Below are positions 38,601 through 49,109 of a stretch of 64,000 bases of DNA, piece after piece; the stretch's first letter is position 1; every line of letters begins with the position of its first letter. This DNA is from Siphlonurus alternatus (lineage: Eukaryota > Arthropoda > Insecta > Ephemeroptera > Siphlonuridae): NCBI GenBank assembly GCA_949825025.1, contig OX463786.1:11026387-11090386 (forward strand), read 5' to 3'. Below the pieces are notes generated by a model. It made no database searches. It was not told the origin of the DNA and saw only the letters and a program-made list of their open reading frames with translations. The translations under genes were made by a program, and so were the position numbers.

Positions 38601-40304
38601 GAACTTTGTCAGTCTGATTTACAAGAGACGAAGAAAAGCAATTTTGAAAGTTGGGGGAAATAAGAAGAGCCATCTTAAAAAAAACAAAACAAAAAAAGAA
38701 TGGAATTCATAAATTGACGTGGCAGCGCCCATTTGTCCCATCTGCTTTCGGAAAAGTTCGGATTTTAATTGATTTACGCTATGCAGAGCCATCTTTTGTG
38801 TAAATTTTGTACTAAAATCGATTGACGCGCCGATAGAGCACTGATAAAGCTTCTGAAAACACTCAAAAGATAGCTCTACGTAGCGTAAATAAATTAAAAT
38901 CCGAACTTTTCCGAAAACAGATGGGACAAATGGGCGCCCTCACGTCGATATACTGTATGACAATGATCATAAACAGTGTGCTGTCCCAAAGTGTAAACTG
39001 TATTCACTCTTTCCAACACTGCAACAAGAAACTAAATATACACTTACTACTTTCGTATGGAGTCACAACGAGTGCTCGGTCAATGAAAACAGTGTTGGTT
39101 AAATGTTGAGCGACAGGAACCCATTCTGCGTCATGGAACTTGACGTAACATATACGGGATTGTACTGGCACAGCTACGTCTCGTCTGTAACAACAAACAT
39201 GGAAACATTATGAACTATTCACATCTTTAAAAAAAAATAATAAGTTGCCAACAGAACAAAATTGAAGAAAAAAGTTGCCAATTTTTACTACACTACTACA
39301 TACAGTTTGATACAGTGGATAAAATTGAATGAATGTTGAAGAGCATGACATTTGCCAGGGTATTTAGCACCACTGTAATGATACGCTTACGTTATCATAT
39401 AATGTATGCATACACTTGGTGTGACACTTAGCCTTCAACTAACTCAGATGATGTCATCCAAGCATCCTCCAGGCATCGGCCAATGTCAATCTGCCTCATG
39501 AAGTCATGTATGCATATGGGTGACAGACGGTGACAGTAGAGCTAATGTTCCGGGAAACCGTCATCCTCCGACTTTATATTAATATTTTGGCGATAAAGGT
39601 GCTTTCACATATTCGAAATTCGCTACGGAAGCACTCCGTAGCTACTCCGTAGCAAATGTGTTGATTTTGCTGCGGCGCACCGTAGCACCTCGCGATCCAT
39701 CTACGGAACTCCGTAGCAAAATCAAGATGAGTTTGATTTTGCTACGGCATTCACATGATTTTCCGCCGCAGCTGCCACAGATAACCGAGAATATGTGAAA
39801 GGCCTAAAGCATAGCTACGGAACTCCGTAGCGATTTTCGAATATGTGAAAGCACCTTAAGATCCAAATTTTGTCCAATATTCTCTGCTTGAGTAAGGATG
39901 TGCCACCATTAATAAACCATGTTAATGGCCTTGGTACTGTTACCATTAATACAAAGGAATAATTTACGTGCAACTGAGAGAAAGAGACAAGAAAAACGTG
40001 GACATCAATCCCAGAGTGGATGCATCTCTTTTATACGTGCTGGAATCCAGATGCCCTGCCCTCGGATTACTTAGTCTTTATGCATCATACTGTATGTAAT
40101 TGCAAGTTACTCTACACATAATATATATCTTCAATTTACAGCCTGCTAAATAAATTTTATAATAGTAAAAATGTGGTCAACATACACAGTAGGATACAAA
40201 CGAATGTCATCAATCTTGCAAAGAAATCCAAACAATGTTTGCATTTGGTCCTTGGTCGCTTGAGGAGCGATGTTAGTGACTTGTATCACTCGAGTTGCAC
40301 CCAT
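30040..40304 (-). CDS. SREK1: SREK1/SRSF11-type splicing regulator, complete
   Basis: Ten coding exons: 40186-40304, 39048-39184, 38136-38230, 37346-37501, 36638-36813, 36072-36202, 35102-35219, 32564-32804, 31376-31947, 30040-30550; all phases close, giving 751 aa. RRM1 (about 5-80) has VIQVTNI, TLFGFLCKIDDIRLYP, ICYVKF and AQHLTNTVFIDRAL, the signature shared by SRSF11 and the long SREK1 form. RRM2 (about 160-230) follows IRRTLLV and has GEVKYVRF and YALVEF (RNP1, 200-205), as in SREK1. Next come REIEEAMSRVKEAQSLISAAIDP (helical linker of both families, here given in part: KEAQSLISAAIDP at 259-271), an RS domain (275-320), a K/D/R-rich run (330-391), a second RS domain (to 581), and an acidic, proline-rich tail with YDEEEQGFD (626-634) as in SRSF11. 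The role in the family is nuclear: binding pre-mRNA and SR proteins to steer splice-site choice. It is divergently paired with TMEM230. Confidence 0.88.
33900..33911 (-). other. Candidate 12-nt microexon in SREK1-like intron
   Basis: A strong acceptor (pyrimidine-rich TTTTTCTTTTGCAG) and strong donor (GTAAGT) bracket only 12 nt. Phase allows inclusion as four residues (YEWT) between the exons at 35102-35219 and 32564-32804. No conservation evidence is available, so it may be chance. Confidence 0.2.
34590..34671 (-). CDS. SREK1: Candidate alternative last exon of SREK1-like gene
   Basis: After an acceptor (GTTCACAG) at 34672-34673 this exon accepts the same phase as the exon at 35102-35219. 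It encodes 27 residues rich in RS/SR (SRSRSRSRRRSRSR) ending in TAA. Use would give a short isoform of about 338 aa with both RRMs and one RS domain but no K/D-rich region, second RS domain or acidic tail. Its codon content is GC-richer than the flanking intron, which supports real coding use. An internal GAG|GTAGTC could also serve as a donor. Confidence 0.55.
35357..35807. repeat. Near-perfect 210-bp inverted repeat
   Basis: Arms 35357-35566 and 35586-35807 are complementary along their whole length. I see differences only in the length of an internal homopolymer run (T about 24 in the left arm, A about 36 in the right); the spacer is 19 bp. It lies in the SREK1-like intron between the exons at 36072 and 35102. 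Apparent 66- and 70-aa frames in the two arms are the same sequence read twice. Either a very recent fold-back element or an assembly artefact. Confidence 0.85.
37068..37248. mobile_element. pogo/Tigger-like MITE
   Basis: Ends CAGTAAAAACTTATTGAG and GTAATAATGAGTTTTTACTG, preceded by TA. The interior (TCAAGGGACCCAG, TTGAGTTTTCTTATACCTGC) matches the copy at 49712. CAGT(A/G)..AAC ends with TA targets resemble Tigger/pogo elements. Intronic in the SREK1-like gene. Confidence 0.65.
37853..38067. mobile_element. TIR element with AACGTTCC...TACAGGTTAA ends
   Basis: Ends AACGTTCCATCATACAGGTT and TTAACCTGTATAAAGGAACG. Inside is ATAGCATTGCATGATGGG. Related copies lie at 42033-42270 and 53676-53883, all intronic. 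Confidence 0.7.
38363..38480. mobile_element. Degraded 'AGCTCATTATTGC' element
   Basis: TCCAGAATAACGAGCTATCT and TTTACAGCTCATAATTAACC match parts of the 26957 element. The ends are lost. Confidence 0.45.
38715..38948. mobile_element. Fold-back MITE with GACGTGGCAGCGCCCATTTG ends
   Basis: Inverted arms cover almost the full 234 bp (GCAGCGCCCATTTGTCCCAT; AAAAGTTCGGATTTTAATT). A near-identical copy is at 50580-50810. It sits about 100 bp from SREK1-like exon 2. Confidence 0.85.
39596..39858. mobile_element. TIR element with AAGGTGCTTTCACATATTCG ends
   Basis: Inverted ends AAGGTGCTTTCACATATTCG / CGAATATGTGAAAGCACCTT. The interior repeats CTACGGA / TCCGTAGC words many times in both orientations. 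Intronic in the SREK1-like gene. Confidence 0.75.
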
Positions 40305-40655
40305 TTTTAATAGAGTTTGGGTAAATTACACGTGAAAGTAAACCATTTTTTCGTTTTAGAATAATAAACTTCTAGAAGGGCGACGACGCCATTGACGACG
40401 CGCCGGAAAATGGCTGCCAATTTTCATTAAGTTGATTGACTTGGTAAAATACATTTTTCACTGATACCGTGTAAAAATAAATAATTGTTCATAAATTAAT
40501 TTATTTACTTTTTAAACTTTTTTTCTCAGTAAAAATGTTTAGTCTATTAGTTTTTTTCAGTAAAATGGAAAAATCTGGCAATCTGGCTACCTTAAGAAAA
40601 AATACGAGCAACGAAATTTTCTAGCGCAATATTTACAAACTTGTTTTGGAGGCGT
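40305..40655. promoter_or_regulatory. Shared divergent promoter region, SREK1-like / TMEM230
   Basis: The two start regions face away from each other. The sequence from about 40375 to 40430 is GC-richer (GGCGACGACGCCATTGACGA) and contains AAAATGGCTGCC, close to the YY1 site AAGATGGCGGC. No TATA box at a sensible position on either side. Confidence 0.45.
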
Positions 40656-40710
40656 GTCCATTCTATTACAAATAATAATAATAAAAATTATCGATTTTGG
40701 TTCTAAATTG
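40656..40710 (+). other. Probable 5'-UTR exon end of TMEM230
   Basis: CTAAATTG|GTAAGT at 40711 is a strong donor, and TTTCCTTTCAG at 40893 is the matching acceptor, 2 nt before the ATG. The 5' border of this untranslated exon is unknown; I placed it arbitrarily inside the upstream segment. Confidence 0.4.
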
Positions 40711-40894
40711 GTAAGTAAAATTTCATTCTTTAATATCAATACATTGCAGCCAAATATAACCCTCTAAATAATTGCTTTGACATTTAAGACCCTCATCAAA
40801 TAACCTTTACTTGATGAAAATGCACTAATTTTAGATAGGAGCAATGTAAATAATTTATTACAGTTTTCTAATTGGATTAATGTTTCCTTTCAGA

Positions 40895-42441
40895 ATGTTC
40901 TGGGATCAACTAAACATAATGTCAAGAAGAAACTCAGCCCTACGTAGTCCCAATGTTGGATATACACCAGTACCAGGCAGTGACGAAATGACATACAGCC
41001 AGGTATGTTGCAATTTATTTTTTTAGGCAGCTGTATTTTTTTAAAGGGACAGATTTCTTTCAGGGGAGTGGGGGGCATTATAGATTTCAACTAGTTTAAC
41101 CCTACCTATATTTAGCTACATGTGGATTAAATAGGATAAAATACTTTCTCCCATCTAACTTTTTTAGCTCTCTCTGCTTACTTCCTAAATGCCAATAGAT
41201 TTGGCACTGCAGCTACGTAATTACGTTATTACTCATTGTTACGCTGCATGCAGTAATAGTCATGCTGACTGAATGGGCGGATGGCACAAATTGTGTACCA
41301 TACATATTCCCTACAGGTATCATCACAAATTATTCAGGTATTATATTTACAGCAATTTTTTATTCTTCCAGTTTGCAAAACCGGAGGAGAAAGTTCCATG
41401 GAGATCTCTCGGGTTAGCAGCCCTGCTGTTTGTTAGCGGAACTACGCTGCTTGTGATTGGTTTGCTGCTTTTCACAGGATACATTGATACAAAGGTTAGT
41501 GTTATTAGTGTTTAATAGGACTGAAGATAGAGGAACTAGTGAACTGAAGAGCATATTGATGGTGTTCCGTCAAAAACGACTACAGTAACTTATTTTTTCG
41601 CGACCTCTCAAAAACGACTAACTCGTTTTATCGCGAGCCGAGATGGTCAGTTTTGCACTATGGGTTTTCAGGTATAAAAAAATGTATGACCTGGAAACCC
41701 ATAGTGCAAAAGCGACCATCTCGGCTTGCGATGAAACGAGTTAGTCGTTTTTGAGAGGACGCGATAAAATGAGATAGTCGTTTTTGACGGAACACCATCA
41801 ATATGTAATTCTGAATCACAGAATGTAGAAGCTGTTCGGCGAACAATTAAATTAATTAAATGTGACAATGTAGTTGAAGCTCTTAAAGTTCATCTACCTT
41901 AGTGCTAACGCCTACCCCTTTTCCTCCGATTGTGCTTTGCGGAGGGAAAGTTGAGCTTTAACAAACTCATTTATTTTTATTGGTGCACTGCACTCACACA
42001 CTTAGCAGTGAGGTGAGTGGATAGTTCTAGCCAACATTCCTTTATACCAGGCTAAGACATACAAGAATTTTGTACATCAGATTTTTAGCTTCTTTAACAT
42101 GGAGTCGAGGGATCAGTGATTTTAGGACCCATTGCACTGCGAAATTTCAAAAATAGCATTACATGATGGGGGCATTTGAAATTTTGCGGTACTATGAGTC
42201 CTAAATTGCTTCAATCTGATTAGCTAAGCCCTTAAACGTTGGTCAACTTGGTGACTTTAACTTGTATACTCTAGCTTAATTTGTTGTACTTTTTTATTTG
42301 CAGTATGCAGATCGCACGTGGCCTCTACTGATATTTGGATCGCTCATGTTCATTCCTGGTTCCTACTACATGCACATTGCCTGCAGAGTCTACCTTCAAC
42401 ATCCTGGATATTCTCTCGACGACATTCCACAATATGAATGA
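40895..42441 (+). CDS. TMEM230: TMEM230, complete
   Basis: Three coding exons: 40895-41002, 41372-41494, 42304-42441, phase 0 at both joins; 122 aa against about 120 in human. Two hydrophobic segments are predicted, at about residues 49-70 and 84-103, with both ends polar, i.e. a small two-pass membrane protein with cytosolic termini. Family signatures: VGYTPVPGSDE before the first segment, FAKPEEKVPW, TGYIDTKYADRTWPLLIFG, and the C-terminal YSLDDIPQYE, which parallels YSYDDIPDFDD of human TMEM230. The family resides on Golgi, recycling and secretory/synaptic vesicle membranes and acts in vesicle traffic. An ATG at codon 9 (MSRRNS) is an alternative start closer to the human N-terminus. The second intron holds two MITEs. 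Confidence 0.92.
41553..41804. mobile_element. Palindromic element in TMEM230 intron 2
   Basis: Arms ATATTGATGGTGTTCCGTCA / TGACGGAACACCATCAATAT continue through CGAGATGGTC and CCCATAGTGCAAAA with a short loop near 41680. The motif CAAAAACGACTA recurs at both ends of each arm. Confidence 0.8.
42033..42270. mobile_element. TIR element, AACGTTCC/TACAGGTTAA family, diverged copy
   Basis: AACATTCCTTTATACCAGGC at the left. Internal ATAGCATTACATGATGGGGG and GATTAGCTAAGCCCTTAAAC match the 37853 copy. The right end is diverged. It lies just before TMEM230 exon 3. Confidence 0.6.
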
Positions 42442-43444
42442 TAATTAAGTCTGTGTCATATTAATTAATTAATTATTTATACACTTAAGTAGGTGAAAAA
42501 ATGGCAGCTGCTTTTAAAATGAGCCATTTTCTTATAGATTTTAATATTATTTATTAAAAAATACCCTTGATGCCATTTTACCCTTTCGGTTGTGGCCTGG
42601 CCGATATTTAGCCTTTCCAGTATATGAGTTATCTTGAGACCATGCTGGGGCTTACCAGGCTCCCAGAACATTATTATTATTTATTATAAAGTCTTAAAAT
42701 GTCTTTTCATCATTGTTAATTTATTGACTGTGGGTTGGAAAATTAATTATATCGTAAAAAAAAAACTTCTTACTGTTAATTAAGTTTGTGGAATACTTAT
42801 AGGAACAATTATTATATTTCAACATTTCCAGCAAATTAAACATTAATGTAGAAATGTAAGCTACTGGGTTTCTTGCATTCCTATTTTCCAATTAATTATA
42901 TTTTATTAATACTGCAGTTCTTTCAACATTTTTGGGAAATTTCAAATTTTAAGATGTTGATGGATGCATAACTTAAATAATTAAGACAGCTACCATATAT
43001 AATTAATGGTTTAGTAGCCTCTTTGATTCAAGATAAAATATTAAATCTTCTGAATATTTTAAAACTTTTTGTTTGTAAGGTGTTGCATTTTTTTTTTTTT
43101 TTATATATATATATAGTACGTACAGTACGTAGTAGAGTAAAAATAAGAAGTATTAAACAAAAATCAAACAATATGTATTATGATATGTGATATATCAAGT
43201 TTGAAATTGTATGATGAACATATTAATTAGATTTTAAAGAAAATATAAATACATTTAAATTGCAAGTGCCAGAGTCAAGTCAAACATAAAGTACTGTATA
43301 TCAAGGTATAAATGTGTAATGTATAGATTTTATTTTATTTTTTTTATTTTTTATTTTTTTCAGTTGATACATATTGTGACTACATACTAAACAAATTTGA
43401 AGGGGGTCCTCTATTGGGGGAAAAAAAGAGCACACAGAATTCAG

Positions 43445-43799
43445 TTAAGGGTAAGGTAACGCCACCAATGTTAAAAAAAAACCCTCTCACAAAAATTCTG
43501 AAAAAAATTTAAAATGTTCTCCTCTACACCCCCTATCAGTAGCTAAAATATCAGGTATACAAATACGATCTAGTTTTTGAGTTATGAATTTTTAAAGTTT
43601 ACCAATTTAACATGGGAGTTTCATTTCTCCATGTTAAAGTAGTCAACTTTAAAATTTTATAACTCAAAAACTAGATCGTATTTGTATACCTGATATTTTA
43701 GGTACTGATAGGGGGTATAGAGGAGAACATTTTAAATTTTTTTCAGAATTTTTGTGAGAGGGATTTTTTTTAACATTGGTGGCGTTACCTTACCCTTAA
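43445..43799. mobile_element. TTAA-flanked palindromic MITE, family 1
   Basis: Intact TTAA borders and GGGTAAGGTAACGCC ends. Practically the same sequence as the copy at 8264. Confidence 0.88.
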
Positions 43800-44313
43800 T
43801 TATCAGTTACCAAAGTTCACTTGCCTCAAAGCCCTTTTCTTGCCTTTTTTTCAACAACCTCAATTCATATTATATATTTTTATTTTGGTTTTAATTATTA
43901 ATTCTGGAGTATTGTCAATATTTTAATATTTAGGTGTGTATCATGTTTAATTGTTTATATGTACTTAAAATGTGTAATGAAATTTTTATTTATGCACTTA
44001 CATTACTTAAAAAAAAACATGTTATTTTAATCATAGAGGATTCTAATATAAATTTCTAAAAGAAAACTTTTAATTAAAAAAAAATGCGTCATGTTTTTAA
44101 ATTTTTATCAATAGCTAGTTATCCAATTTTTTATACTCAAAATCTGTTGACATGCATAATTCAGAAATGTGTATTTTATTTGCAGATATAAATTATTTTG
44201 AGAATAATTAATACACTGCAATATAATATAACTAAACATTAGAGTTTTCACATTTTTCAACAACATTTTATTTATCAAGTAATTTTAAAATTTGAAGTGC
44301 ATATTTTAGTGAT

Positions 44314-44605
44314 AATGGACAATTTGCATGACATTTTTTTATTACAGAAATGGATAGAGGGTGCAAAGTTATATGCTACTCTGAATTTTTTCAGATTTTT
44401 TAGAGACTGGGAACTATTTTTAAAAAATTATTGAAAGTCGATTATGACGTCACGGGCTAACGCCCGTGACGCCATAAAACTGACCTTTAATAATTTTTTA
44501 AAAATAGTTCCCGCTCTCAAAATAATCTGAAAAAATTCAGAGTAGCATAATTTGGTACCCTCTATCCATTTCTGTAATAAAAAAATTTCATGCAAATTGT
44601 CCATT
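44314..44605. mobile_element. Fold-back MITE, family 2/2b intermediate, CRE centre
   Basis: Ends AATGGACAATTTGCATGA / TCATGCAAATTGTCCATT resemble family 2b, while the inner arms (GAAATGGATAGAGGGTGCAA) are family 2. The centre is ATTATGACGTCACGGGCTAA then GCCCGTGACGCCATAA. Confidence 0.82.
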
Positions 44606-44620
44606 GTTATATTTTATGCA

Positions 44621-44686
44621 TTTTTTGTTTGTTTGTTTGTTTGTTTGTTTGTTTGTTTGTTTGTTTGTTTGTTTGTTTGTTTGTTT
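44621..44686. repeat. (TTTG)n microsatellite
   Basis: About 16 tandem GTTT units directly right of the fold-back MITE. Confidence 0.97.
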
Positions 44687-45045
44687 AAAAAAATCAATAT
44701 TAAGTGCCTAATCTATTATTGTATGAAATCAAAAATATAAATAAACAACACTATTATAGCTGTTTATAGCTGTAAATGTCTAAACAAAAATAGTTTCTCT
44801 CATTATTATAACATATAGAATATAGTTTGCATATATTATTTAATATTAAAAATAATTATTAAATTTTGACTGCAATCAAATATCAAAATGAGGATAAAGA
44901 GGAATATATTATTAAATTTATATTTGATAGGAAAATATTTGTTGGGAAAGAGATAGTTTAAGCTTAATAATTTGCTGCGTGCGTGAATGAAAAAATAGAG
45001 AATAGTTGAAGGTATAAATTTTAAGGTAAAACGCCCACTATCACT

Positions 45046-45149
45046 ACGTTCACATGACGGTGTTTAATGCGTATTCGTTGACGACGGATAATGTTATTCT
45101 TATGAGGCGTCGTCAACGAATACGCATTAAACACCGTCATGTGAACGTA
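45046..45149. mobile_element. 104-bp perfect-looking hairpin
   Basis: Arms ACGTTCACATGACGGTGTTT and AATGCGTATTCGTTGACGAC with their exact complements flank a loop of about 20 bp (45087-45108). As RNA it would form a stem of about 40 bp, similar in size to a microRNA precursor, but the multiple inverted MITEs around it make a transposon origin more likely. Confidence 0.7.
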
Positions 45150-46089
45150 CTGAAAGTTCCACCAGTGAGGAACAAATAAATATAATATTGGCATATTTGT
45201 TAGGGCATGGCAGGTATCAGTATCATTGTTTGTTTTTTTATGCAAAAATATTTTAGAGATATTTTAGAATTTAACATTCATTTTTATATTTCAGCGAATA
45301 TTGCATCAAATGGGTCATATTGTTTTCAAAGCTCATATTGTTTGGTGACTTACATGTATTGTAATGTCACAAATCTCTCTCTCCCTTTCTCAGAGGTAAT
45401 ATATTTTTGATATTTTATTATAAACAAATATATGTATCATACCTCTTTATACATGCTTCATAATTAAGATTCTAAATGAAAGAATTGATACCCTATAAAT
45501 TGACAAACCGTAAATGGAGGGTTTCAATATTTAGTTAATTGAATTTGATCCGTTAACTAATTCCCCAGTTAAATTTGGTGCAATGTACATGTATGGCTGT
45601 GAAATCGGTGAAAGAAATTTCTTTACGATCAATCTCAGTTACTATCATGGAATATATATATATTTGAATTGTAAAAAGAAATCAAATTCAATTAACTACA
45701 TATAAATATTGAAAACCTCCATTTACTGTTTGTATCATAATTTCTGCCTTATAATTGCCTATTTTCTTCTTTTTTTTTTCTCTCTCTCTTTTTTAGATAA
45801 AATAAATCTATAGGGTAAATTTTTATATCACAATTTAAAAAATTGTTACTTTTTAGAACTATTCGAAAGAATATATTTATTATTTACATTTACAATGATA
45901 ATATATTTACAGTGTGGTAACTATGCAGACAGCATAACATACATATGATAAGGCAATCAACTTATATACTGAAAATGTATTCTACATTTTGTTAATGCTA
46001 ATTAATTAGAAGCTGTAAATATTCTCCTCATTAGTACATAAATATGAGCCCATCAGAATTATAACCTCATAATTACTCTTTCATAATAA

Positions 46090-46487
46090 TTAAGGGCAAG
46101 ATAACACGATCAATCCATTGTTGTAGTCCCATTTGATTAACAGGCAAACCTTAGCAACCTCATAATAATTCTAAATTTTTTTTTAGACACAGTTCTTAGC
46201 ACCAAAAAAATGTGGAAAAAATTTCAAAACAATCGGACGATCCAATTCTTTAAAATTAATTTATTAGTTTAGGTTTCAATGGTAAAGCCCTATACTGAAA
46301 ATTTTAAAAATTAATTAAAAAAAAAAAAAAATGGATCGTCCGATAGTTTTGAAATTTTTTCCACATTTTTTTGGTGCCAAGAACTGTCTCTCAAAAAAAA
46401 ATTCAGAATTATTATGAGGTTGCTAAGGTTTACATGTTGATCAAATGGGACTAAAACAAACAATGTTTTGTGTTATCTTACCCTTAA
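46090..46487. mobile_element. TTAA-flanked palindromic MITE, variant C
   Basis: TTAA borders; ends GGGCAAGATAACACGATCAA and TTGTGTTATCTTACCC. The core (AGCACCAAAAAAATGTGGAA; ATCGGACGATCCA) is unrelated to family 1, so only the termini are similar. Confidence 0.8.
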
Positions 46488-46753
46488 GTGCGACCCTCGT
46501 CCAGAATAATTAAAATATTTTATTTTTTATTCCTTGATTGAACAATTGGAAGTTATAGCTTTTATTACAAAAATTTGTTTTGTGTTTATCCAAATTTTAT
46601 TCTGATTGTCTCGTATAAATAAAAATAATATAAATTTTGAAATTCAGTACAGTAATTTACTGATTTAATGTACCAAAATAATAAAATTCTAATAAATATG
46701 ATTGATTAATTAGCTATTGAGGAAAATTAATAATATCAGTTGTGAATATGGTG

Positions 46754-47064
46754 AATGGAGTATTGTCCTCAAATTTTTTTATTGCAGAAATGGATAGAGC
46801 GTGCAAAGTTATGCTACCCTGATTTTTTAGAGCCCGGGAAGTATTTTTAAAAAATTATTGAAAGTCCTTTTTGTGACGTCACGCGGCGGCAAGTCCTATC
46901 TTTTTCTTAAGGAGCGGCGTCTCATGACGTCACAAAAATAACTTTCAATAATTTTTTAAAAATAGTTCCCGGGCTCTAAAAAATCTGAAAAAAATCAGGG
47001 AAGCATAACTTTTCACCCTCTATCCATTTCTGCAATAAAAAAAATTGAGGTCAATACTCCATTG
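46754..47064. mobile_element. Fold-back MITE family 2, CRE-bearing copy
   Basis: Ends TGGAGTATTGTCCTCAAATT / ATTGAGGTCAATACTCCA. Centre TTGTGACGTCACGCGGCGGC and CTCATGACGTCACAAAA. Close to the 22192 and 54571 copies. Confidence 0.88.
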
Positions 47065-49109
47065 TTCATGAATTAATAAACATGTGAACAACATCAAAAT
47101 TCATATGTTTTTAAAATAAGTACCATAAACTTGCTTTTTCATATCATGGTTACATTCATATTGGGCCATCCACTAGTGGGTTTTCTGATTTTACGATGAC
47201 CCAATATATAGTAACTATTTCAACAAAAACAAACAAACTGTAAATATTACCTACTAATATATACTTGCAGTATATTTTGTTATATATTTACAATCAACTT
47301 TGTTTTTAGGCACATTGAATATTAAATTATGACTTTTTATTATAAGGGAATCTGCCTATAAATATATAGACTACAGTATTTTACTAAGTATTAAAAACAT
47401 TTTAGGAAAAATTTGAGGTAAGTAATAACCACAACAATATTTTAATTGTAAAATATTAATTTTACAATTTAAGTCCATTTGTTTTAAACAAAATTATGAG
47501 ACTCGCTTACTGACAAAAAAACTAAAAGTCAGTGAAAATAAAATAACTTAAAAATTACTTTGACTTTGCATTCAGTCAACATCATTAAAATAATATTTTC
47601 AACTCATAAAATAAATACACACACAAAAAAATATATATTTCTTCACACACCGGTATGTATTAAATTTTTAACTGTGATAAGCTACTTTTTTGTTTTAGAA
47701 ACATAATTACAGATTTTGAAATCTTTTACATATTTACAGTTCAGATAGTTATTGTAAAGGAAATAATTTTTTACAAAATTTGTATTTTACAATTTTTTCT
47801 CTTGCCTTATTTTACAAATTAGTTTTCATGTATTTTGACTATTTATATTTACTCCATGTAAAATATATATTGGAATTTAACTTGGTGAAATTTGTTCAGC
47901 TTTACAAATTATATTCCAAGCTGTATTTTTGGTAAAAATCATAATGGCAAAATAGTTTACACTTACGAAAATTAAGCATCATGTGTAAGAGAAAAATGGT
48001 ATATTTTGTGGCAATTTTTATGCCCCCTAAAAATCTGTTCCTGTTGTAACATTGATCAGGAAATGCTTAAATTGTGTACGTCATGACTCATTGGTAGAAA
48101 GCTTGTTCAGCCTTCCACAGTGATTTAAACATGAAGACTCTTGAACCAACAACACAAAAACCATCTTCACCCTAGCATTACCAAGCATTTTTTTTTTTTT
48201 TTTTCACATTTTCACATGCTATCCTAAAGAAAAAGGTCAAAATGATTCGCTATTTAAATCACATGTTAAAGAAAAAGTTAGTTTTTTTCTTACTATTTTT
48301 TTTTTTTTACGGGTTGCTGGGTGGCTAACTAAGGAATACAATTTTTTTTCAGGTTTTGCAGTATTTCACCCCCCCCCCCCTTTCCATTGGTAATGCTAGG
48401 GTTAATTAAACATGGTCTTTGTTGCCTTTTCACGTTTATTATGAATGAACAATTTTAAGCAATTAAATCCATTCAGTGAATTTAGACATCAAAGTTTCCA
48501 ATAAGAAAACAGAAAATAAACACCTTTGTATATTACAAATACAAAATTAAATTAAACCAATATTAATTATCTTCATTTTTATTGCCTCCAAAAAAGATAC
48601 GGGTAAACCTCTAAACTCTAAAATGGTTTCATTTTATAATAATATAAGCTATTTTACAGCACCTTAACTTCTAAGAAATATAATTACAGTACAGTATGTA
48701 TCTTACGTTTAGACACTATAAAAAAATAATATACAGTACAGAGTTTATATTTTTTATTAATTTACATTTAAACACACACTTATAGTGCAAAATAAAAACA
48801 ATTTTATGTACTTTAAATCAAAATATTTAAATCTTCTATACTAAGAGATTACAGTACATAAATTTGTGTGTGTCTTTGTTTTTCATACTACATTACTGCA
48901 CTAAAAACAGAAATATCTATTTAAGCTTAAAAAGTGTATCTCTTAACCTTTAAGCATAATTATTATTACTATTTTTTTTTTTTTTCTACTACTCCCACTT
49001 ATTCCTTCATCCAAATCGCGGCTTTGGGGGTGGGGTGGGGGGGACCCTATCCCGCAATGTTAAAATTTGGAGTGAGAGGGGGGGCGACGGGTTGGGGGTG
49101 GTAACAACT

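Larger units (their letters stand above)
42442..49109. other. Intergenic tract, TMEM230 to TOPAZ1-like 3' end
   Basis: About 6.7 kb with no recognisable exon. Contains the MITEs at 43445, 44314, 45046, 46090 and 46754 and a (TTTG)n repeat. The rest is AT-rich non-coding DNA. The first part must include the TMEM230 3' UTR and the last part the TOPAZ1-like 3' UTR; neither poly(A) site could be fixed, as no AATAAA lies within 250 nt of the TMEM230 stop. Confidence 0.6.

Noticed and set aside
45046..45149. CRISPR-like or bacterial hairpin signal
   Set aside because: Single palindrome in a eukaryotic, intron-rich context; no array of spaced direct repeats anywhere in the window.
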